The notes under the pieces were generated by a model, which did not search any database, was not told where the DNA came from, and worked only from the letters and a program-made list of their open reading frames with translations. Positions 31,124 through 36,467 of a stretch of DNA of 36,467 nt are shown here, piece by piece. The position numbers and the translations under genes were made by a program. Position 1 is the first letter of the stretch; each line of letters opens with the position of its first letter. Origin of the DNA: CAYXFD01 sp964464175. Its GTDB lineage: Bacteria > Cloacimonadota > Cloacimonadia > Cloacimonadales > JAJBBL01. The stretch lies in NCBI GenBank assembly GCA_964464175.1, contig CAYXFD010000028.1:1-36467 (forward strand), in the 5' to 3' direction.

Positions 31124-33022
31124 TCATACCGTCCTGAATTCGATTTTTGCGTCCTTCATTTGGAGGACTGTGTTGGTCTTTAATTGGTCATTGCCTTGGA
31201 ATAGCCTGTCGAGGGCGAGACATTTTTGTGGCTTGAGAGCGACGATTTCGTTAATTATCGGTTCGTCGATTTTGGAAAGGGCTAAGACCATTTCATCTTT
31301 GTTGACGATGAAAATGCTGTTTTTGAATTCGATCTTACTATTCAAGTCAAAACCGGATTTCAATAATAGCTCGAAGAGGATATTCTCTTCTTGTGATCCT
31401 TGTTTTACCGGATCGGTAAAAGCATCGAGTTGTTCCAATAAATCTTCGTCGTTCTCGAACTTTGAGCCGTGCCAGATCTTAAAGTTTGACGGTTGAAGCT
31501 TGAAAACTTTGAAACCTAAATCGAGAGGCTTTTTGTCTTCCAGTTCGGTAATCAGGTCTTTTTTATCCTCTTGTTCTTTATTGATCTTGTCTATAACTCT
31601 TCTTATTCTTTCTTTGGCAATATCTGATATAGTTTTGTATCCCGCTTTATATGCTTCGCTTCCTTCTTCCGTTTTTTCAGGCATTTGAACGCAGATGAAC
31701 TTTCTGTTTCCATCGTCCTCTTTGTTCAAATCAAGAACGGCATGAGCTGTAGTTCCTGAGCCGGCAAAGAAATCCATTACAATAGCATTTCGATCATTTA
31801 CTATTGCCAGAAAGTGCTTAACAAAAGAACTTGGTTTGGGGAAAGAAAATATCTTACCGCCAAACAATTCAACCATCTCTTTATTTCCATCCTCATTCAT
31901 TCCAATATCTTTTAATAATGATGTTGAAATTGTTTTAATGGGGGTGTTTGAAGCAAATTTTTCACGTGCTTTAGCCATATCTTCGTCCTCAAATACACGG
32001 AAAGCAGGTACAGAAATATTTATAAAATCATAATCGTCCGGGAAAACAATTTTACCTTTATCATAGTACTTCTGAAATGTATCTTTCGTTACAGCCCATA
32101 CTCTCTTTGGATTATAAGGATATCTCTTACCTGTTTTAGGATCTATTAAGTCATATGCTGAGTTCGGTCTTTCAACAGCTGTGGTTTGCTTAGTTAAATC
32201 AGCCAATCTCCACCTGTTATTAGGAAAATCAGCAGATTGATGATACTTCCTTTCAGAAGGTAATCCAGCGATAAAATTTTGTTTACAATAACAAATTAAC
32301 CATTCATAATCCTGTGAAACTCCAAAGGGAACATCACTTTTCGTTGTTCTTTTTTTCCAAGGGAATAATGCAACAAAACTCTCCTCTCCAAAAATCTCAT
32401 TCATAATCAATCTAAGATTATGAACCTCATTGTCGTCAATAGAGACAAAGATCACTCCGTCATCTCGCAGCAAATTCCGGGCAAGGAAGAGCCTGGGGTA
32501 CATCATGTTCAGCCAGTTGGAATGATAATGTCCGCTCTCTTTATTGTTTTTTCTGAATAATCCTTCACGGGTCATATATCCCTGCTCGTCTTTATCACCA
32601 ACTCTTTTCAGGTAATCATCTTTCTTTTCGGAAAAGCGGTCGGGGTAGATAAAGCTGTCGTTTCCTGTATTATAGGGAGGGTCAATATAGATCATCTTCA
32701 CTTTCCCGTAATAGCTCTTTTGCAGAACCTTTAGAACCTCCAGATTCTCCCCTTCGATGAAGATGTGATCGGTATCGTCAAAGTTTACCGACTCTTTCTT
32801 TGAAGGTACTAAAGTAGCGGTTGTCGGTTCCTGCAATACCCTGAAAGCATCGCTTTTACCCGCCCAATTCAGGAGATACCGTTCGTTTTCAAAAACGATA
32901 TCTTCGCCGAGTGTCGCTTTAAGCTTTTCCCAATCTACCTTCTCTTCGGTAAAAACTTCAGGAAATATCTCTTTTAATCTGCTGAGCCGGTCATTTTTAA
33001 TATCTAACGATTGTCCTTTCAT
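31124..33022 (-). CDS. mod: Type III restriction-modification DNA methyltransferase, Mod subunit
   Basis: Beta-class adenine-N6 methyltransferase that gives a type III system its specificity and protects host DNA. Motif IV DPPYNTGND (residues 114-122) precedes motif I DFFAGSGTTAHAV (about 417-429), the order of the beta class. The intervening target-recognition region (about 195-410) is more AT-rich than both ends of the gene. At 632 aa it is full length. ATG 33022 has only a distant GGAG. It is the first gene of the island; translation passes to the kinase gene with a three-base gap. No simple repeat suggesting phase variation is seen. Confidence 0.94.
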   Translation of the reverse strand: MKGQSLDIKNDRLSRLKEIFPEVFTEEKVDWEKLKATLGEDIVFENERYLLNWAGKSDAFRVLQEPTTATLVPSKKESVNFDDTDHIFIEGENLEVLKVLQKSYYGKVKMIYIDPPYNTGNDSFIYPDRFSEKKDDYLKRVGDKDEQGYMTREGLFRKNNKESGHYHSNWLNMMYPRLFLARNLLRDDGVIFVSIDDNEVHNLRLIMNEIFGEESFVALFPWKKRTTKSDVPFGVSQDYEWLICYCKQNFIAGLPSERKYHQSADFPNNRWRLADLTKQTTAVERPNSAYDLIDPKTGKRYPYNPKRVWAVTKDTFQKYYDKGKIVFPDDYDFINISVPAFRVFEDEDMAKAREKFASNTPIKTISTSLLKDIGMNEDGNKEMVELFGGKIFSFPKPSSFVKHFLAIVNDRNAIVMDFFAGSGTTAHAVLDLNKEDDGNRKFICVQMPEKTEEGSEAYKAGYKTISDIAKERIRRVIDKINKEQEDKKDLITELEDKKPLDLGFKVFKLQPSNFKIWHGSKFENDEDLLEQLDAFTDPVKQGSQEENILFELLLKSGFDLNSKIEFKNSIFIVNKDEMVLALSKIDEPIINEIVALKPQKCLALDRLFQGNDQLKTNTVLQMKDAKIEFRTV

Positions 33023-33426
33023 CTTTTTAATAAAACTCCATAACTATTGTTCTTGTTCCGAAATTCTTTCAGCTATGATAGATAGGATTGTGATATCGAA
33101 TGCTCACTGTCCCATAGAGTGATAATAGTCATTAGTGATCCCCCTTTCTTTCCTGATATTGACGATAACAACAAAACCGATAAATAATCGTTCCAAAATT
33201 ATTCTTACAAAAACCGATGTCAAGTTATTACGTGTTCCTTTATTCTCTATATATCTTGAAACCGAGATTATAGTTCAGGCTGTGAATTCCATAGCGAGAG
33301 TAAATGGATTTTTAGTGAAAAAACAAAGTTACTTTTCTCTCTCACCGATTTCATAGCCGTTTCCGGCTGTTACTTATTCCTTGATCGAACACTGAAGCCT
33401 AAGTAACTAAAGAAGTGTACTAATAG

Positions 33427-33486
33427 GATATCATAGAGGAAGCCTATAGTCGGCCCGGGCCGACTGTAGAGATCCTCTATGATACC
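33427..33486. repeat. 60-bp near-perfect palindrome
   Basis: Two 30-base arms meet without a loop at CGGCCC|GGGCCG. The outer part ATCATAGAGGA pairs with TCCTCTATGAT, and the inner part GTCGGCCC with GGGCCGAC. Only a few mid-arm positions and one outer position mismatch. There is no T tract on either side, so it is not a standard terminator. Confidence 0.9.
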
Positions 33487-33878
33487 CTAATGATAGAAAG
33501 GGGATAAAAGCTTTTGTTTATGGGATCGGATGCTGTTATGGGAGGTGTGGGAATTAGTTTTCGGAAGTGTGAGGTTAAATAGCTCTTTGAAATCAGCAAT
33601 CTGATCTGTTGAGCAGTTGGATTTTTCTGAAACAGAAGAGCTGCTAAGATCAGGTTTAACAGTCTGTTTGGGTCGGTATGAGAAAGGAACAGACCTTTAT
33701 AGGAGAGAGATTTTGACCGGAGCGGGGTTCCTTGTGGGGAGAAAATATGGTATTAAGGAAGCAAGAACAGCAGTTTGTAATTTATTGCAGGTGATGTTAT
33801 TGTCTTTGATCAAAGAAGCCATCCTCATTGGTAAACGATATTTTGATTGACAGGAACTAATTCCGTAACCTTAGGATA

Positions 33879-33948
33879 CTGCTGAAAAGCTTCACTTTAG
33901 TGTAGGAGACCAGCGAATTTGAAGGTAAGGTTCAGCAGCAGCTTTTTT
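33879..33948 (+). terminator. Possible terminator or 3' end of a small RNA
   Basis: CTGCTGAA (33879-33886) pairs with TTCAGCAG (33931-33938) and is followed by CAGCTTTTTT. The loop of 44 bases is long and contains a small CACT/AGTG hairpin, so this could be the end of a structured RNA rather than a simple terminator. No gene directly upstream is certain. Confidence 0.3.
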
Positions 33949-34134
33949 CGAGAAACAGGATAGAGGTTGGTTAGACGGGATAGCTCACTGTTGCCTTATC
34001 TGTCCGTTTAAGCCGGAAGGATTAGTTTAGCGGCTTTACTGCAGAGTCTCCGGGTGAGCAGCTTTTCGGCTGCCGGTTTGCTTTGGTGAGAGGTTTTCCG
34101 GTGTAGTTAGTTGAAGGTAATGACGGAGAATATT

Positions 34135-36132
34135 ATGAAGAAGAAGAAAATCGGATTGCACATTGTAACGGCGATCCTGTTGCTGATCCTGTCTTGCAGT
34201 GTATCCACAGAACCGGAATATGCTGTTGAGAGACCTACGTTTCAGCCCTCGGGCGGCATTTATACCACCGGACAGACAGTCAGTATAAGCAGTGAAACAG
34301 CAGATGCAATCATCAAATACACAATGGACGGGAGTGAACCATCCGCTTCATCTGAGATCTACGTCTCTCCACTGAGCGTGATCTCAACGGCAACTCTTAC
34401 CGCCAAAGCCTATAGGAAGGGCTGGAAAGAGAGTCCGGCTGTTACGGCAGAATATATAATCACCGGTGTTCTTCCTCTTCCCGAATTTGTCCCTCCCGGG
34501 GGGCTTTATACGGAACCCCAGTCTGTCAGTATAATCTTACCTGTTAAGGAGTTATCGGGCAGGGACGAAGAGAGGGGAAGAGAGGAAGAGGAGTTTTTAC
34601 CGGAAGATACGGTTATCAGATATACTCTTGATGAAAGTGAGCCGGACAGTTTATCGGCGATATACACCGAGCCATTGATCATCTTTGAGAATAAAACCAT
34701 CAAAGCGAAAACCTTCAGGGAGAATTGGACTTCAAGTGCAACAGCTGAAGCAAAGTATGTGATCTACGAACCTCCGACATTTGTCGGTCTTATTGATGCT
34801 CCGGATCAGGTAAAGGTGCTTGAGTTGTTTACGGCTTCGGTGCGGGTTAATGAGAGTAATGATCTGCCGGTACAGGTAAAATTCGACTGGGGAGACGGGA
34901 GTATTTCGGAATACACGGATTATGCTCCGGGCGGGTCACTCTTTTCCCAGAAGCATACCTACAGTGAGCCGGGTGACTACCAGATCAGGGCAATAGCCCG
35001 CAGCAGTGCCGGCTTGATTTCGGAAAGTGATGAGCTGATCCATAACATAACCGCTGTTGAGGAAGAAGTTATTGGTTTGATAGCGGAAGTGTATATTCTT
35101 AACAACAGGCTTCATCTGACGGCAACAGAACCGGTCAGCATTGAGTTCAGTTATTTCCCGAATTTTACAAGGGGGTTTCTGTATGAATCATACCGCAGCA
35201 ATACGGAAAAGAGCTCTATCACCGTACCGTTACCGGTAGAAGCGGAAGGTATCGATTATTGGTTCGACTTGCAGGTGTTTTCCGGAGAGGCAGTTCAGGA
35301 TACGGTCCTGATATTTACAGCAAAGGAACAGGAATATCCTCTTTTGAGGGTAGATTTTGTTGATGTCCGGCAGGGAGACGGGGCGTTGATCAGAACACCC
35401 GAGGGGGAGGCAATAGCAGTTGATGGTGGTTATGGAACCAGGGTTCCGGGTTTCGCTGATCCGGCTTACTGGAACGGAGCGGGAGAACCCTTGATGCTGA
35501 ATTATGTTATCGGTGAGAATGTCCAGAGTTTCAACTATCTCCTTGAAACTCATAATCACATGGATCATTGGGGCGGTTTAGCCGATATAAGGGATCATTA
35601 CGGTATTCCGTTAAGCGATCAGCTTTCTCCCGACAACACTTTAGGATACCAGACAGGTGATTTTCTGAATATAAATTCGGAAGTATCATTTGAAATACTT
35701 AACATCGGTTTTCCTCCCGGAGTTAACCCTAACAACGAAAATAACCGCTCAATTGTTTTGAGAGTCGTTTACGGTGAAATTGCCTATCTTCTGACCGGTG
35801 ATATCGAATATCAGGTAGAGGACTATCTTGTCGGCAACAATTTCAACTTATCGGCTGATGTCCTGAAAGTGGCTCATCACGGAAGTAATTCTTCCTCTAC
35901 TCCCGGTTTTTTGGCTGCCACTCTTAATCGTAATACTAAAATAGCCATTCTTAGTTTCGGTACCGGAAATCCTTATAATCATCCCCGTAATCTGCACAGG
36001 TTCTCGGAGTTCGATGTTTATGGAACTAATCTTCCCTCCCATTCCTGGGATGGTGATAATTACCGCTTTGATGCCGGCAGCATCAGAACATATACCGATG
36101 GTTATATTTTGATTGTCGGCTATGAGCAGTGA
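34135..36132 (+). CDS. Lipoprotein with chitobiase-type repeats, PKD-like domain and ComEC-like metallo-beta-lactamase domain
   Basis: 665 aa from ATG 34135, chosen because GGAG lies seven bases before it and a signal peptide with lipobox LILSC (Cys21) follows. Two chitobiase/hexosaminidase C-terminal-type repeats come next (FQPSGGIYTTGQTVSIS with YTMDGSEPS, and FVPPGGLYTEPQSVSI with YTLDESEPD), then a PKD-like module with FDWGDGS and HTYSEPGDYQ. The C-terminal ~270 residues form an MBL fold like the ComEC C-terminus: FVDVRQGDG, AVDGG, THNHMDHWGG (metal residues 473-478), LTGDIE and VAHHGSNSS. All metal motifs look intact, suggesting a surface-anchored phosphodiesterase or nuclease-like hydrolase. 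The substrate is unknown. Confidence 0.88.
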   Translation: MKKKKIGLHIVTAILLLILSCSVSTEPEYAVERPTFQPSGGIYTTGQTVSISSETADAIIKYTMDGSEPSASSEIYVSPLSVISTATLTAKAYRKGWKESPAVTAEYIITGVLPLPEFVPPGGLYTEPQSVSIILPVKELSGRDEERGREEEEFLPEDTVIRYTLDESEPDSLSAIYTEPLIIFENKTIKAKTFRENWTSSATAEAKYVIYEPPTFVGLIDAPDQVKVLELFTASVRVNESNDLPVQVKFDWGDGSISEYTDYAPGGSLFSQKHTYSEPGDYQIRAIARSSAGLISESDELIHNITAVEEEVIGLIAEVYILNNRLHLTATEPVSIEFSYFPNFTRGFLYESYRSNTEKSSITVPLPVEAEGIDYWFDLQVFSGEAVQDTVLIFTAKEQEYPLLRVDFVDVRQGDGALIRTPEGEAIAVDGGYGTRVPGFADPAYWNGAGEPLMLNYVIGENVQSFNYLLETHNHMDHWGGLADIRDHYGIPLSDQLSPDNTLGYQTGDFLNINSEVSFEILNIGFPPGVNPNNENNRSIVLRVVYGEIAYLLTGDIEYQVEDYLVGNNFNLSADVLKVAHHGSNSSSTPGFLAATLNRNTKIAILSFGTGNPYNHPRNLHRFSEFDVYGTNLPSHSWDGDNYRFDAGSIRTYTDGYILIVGYEQ

Positions 36133-36225
36133 AGGATCTGTTTTTCGTGCCGGCTGCCCATGCTTAACCGCCTGGTTTGTATCTGATTTCGCAACTTAGA
36201 GCTGTTAAGCCGGTTGAGCCACATC

Positions 36226-36467
36226 TCAGCAGAAGAGCTTAACCCTTGAAAAGGAATCGACAGAGAAAAGCCCCTTATCCGTTATTTTCAGTTCCGGTAT
36301 AACAGGAAGTGCCATAAAAGAGAGGGTCAGTAACGGCTTTTCGAGACGGCATCCCGATTCTTTGCCCAGTTCTGCTAATTTCCGATACTTGCTGTCAAGG
36401 GAAACGGCATTGTCAGGCATTCCCCCATTTTTTTTCAGAACCTCAATCTCAGTTGTAGTGGTTCGAT
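36226..36467 (-). CDS. ade: Adenine deaminase, C-terminal fragment cut by window edge
   Basis: The open frame continues past the right edge of the window, so only about 80 C-terminal residues are seen. The stretch PLLTLSFMALPVIPELKITD and the following KGLFSVDSF are the conserved ending of bacterial adenine deaminase (AdeC type), which converts adenine to hypoxanthine in purine salvage. The frame is intact to its TGA at 36226. It converges with the lipoprotein gene, whose stop is 93 bases away. Confidence 0.85.
   Translation of the reverse strand, partial: RTTTTEIEVLKKNGGMPDNAVSLDSKYRKLAELGKESGCRLEKPLLTLSFMALPVIPELKITDKGLFSVDSFSRVKLFC

Larger units (their letters stand above)
33023..34134. 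other. 1.1-kb gap between the island and the next plus-strand gene
   Basis: No convincing gene. It should hold the mod promoter near its left end, but no clear -35/-10 pair stands out. It also contains a 60-bp near-perfect palindrome (33427-33486), a weak 77-codon frame starting at TTG 33617 with no recognisable family, and a hairpin followed by a U tract (33879-33948). The stretch may be the scar of past insertion or deletion. Confidence 0.5.

Noticed and set aside
22560..33230. Possible direct repeats flanking the island (ACCGAT/ATCGT-rich stretches near 22567 and 33175)
   Set aside because: The similarity is short, interrupted and AT-rich, so it is not convincing as att or target-site duplication without computation.
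33617..33850. 77-codon plus-strand frame starting at TTG
   Set aside because: Non-ATG start, no clear ribosome site, no recognisable domain. It could be a decayed gene fragment, but the support is too thin to call.
1..36467. CRISPR array, insertion sequence or prophage genes
   Set aside because: No spaced direct repeats of CRISPR type, no transposase, integrase or phage structural protein could be recognised on either strand.

Overview
The window reads as a bacterial chromosome segment of moderate G+C. Several traits point to the FCB superphylum: a short sigma-70 factor lacking region 1.1, a DUF4837-like lipoprotein, a DUF3098-like small membrane protein, many outer-membrane lipoproteins, and amino-acid fermentation genes (indolepyruvate:ferredoxin oxidoreductase, phosphate butyryltransferase). 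Cloacimonadota or a neighbouring lineage is my best guess. This is inferred from gene content, not from a marker phylogeny.

Layout. (1) 221-297: tRNA-Arg(CCU), minus strand. (2) 426-9275, plus strand: asd and an M20 deacetylase (likely lysine/DAP synthesis), acylphosphatase, a LysM/M23 murein hydrolase, a sigma factor, phosphate butyryltransferase, rlmH, cytidine deaminase, then iorA-iorB ending at a strong hairpin terminator. (3) 9394-22335, minus strand, in several transcription units: an envelope cluster (DUF4837-like lipoprotein, outer-membrane barrel, TPR lipoprotein, small membrane protein, DUF58); pgsA, a conserved 97-residue protein and a degenerate FtsE/FtsX pair; trmN6-like methyltransferase, nadA, dut; and M23 peptidase, thiN, xseB, ispA. 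(4) 22669-33022, minus strand: a composite restriction-modification and signalling island. (5) 34135-36132, plus strand: a lipoprotein with chitobiase-type repeats and a ComEC-like metallo-beta-lactamase domain. (6) The C-terminal end of adenine deaminase runs off the right edge.

The island is the most interesting part. A type III mod and its res would normally be adjacent. Here they are separated by about 5.8 kb carrying four tightly packed genes. The first is a 904-residue protein that appears to join an N-terminal PUA/SRA-like modified-DNA reader, a MutL/MORC-type GHKL ATPase and a complete histidine-kinase core. The second is a receiver-domain protein with all canonical phosphorylation residues and an unrecognised C-terminal half. 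The third and fourth are a C5-cytosine methyltransferase and Vsr. Gene junctions are 4-bp, 1-bp, 3-bp-gap or 20-bp couplings, so these genes look like one operon. Between vsr and res lies what looks like the 3' end of an AAA_4/AlbA_2-type winged-helix gene, preceded by five exact-length 11-bp repeats. This suggests that an older mod/AAA_4/res operon was broken open by the kinase-receiver-dcm-vsr block. The working hypothesis is a two-component defence or surveillance module that reads DNA modification state and drives an unknown effector.
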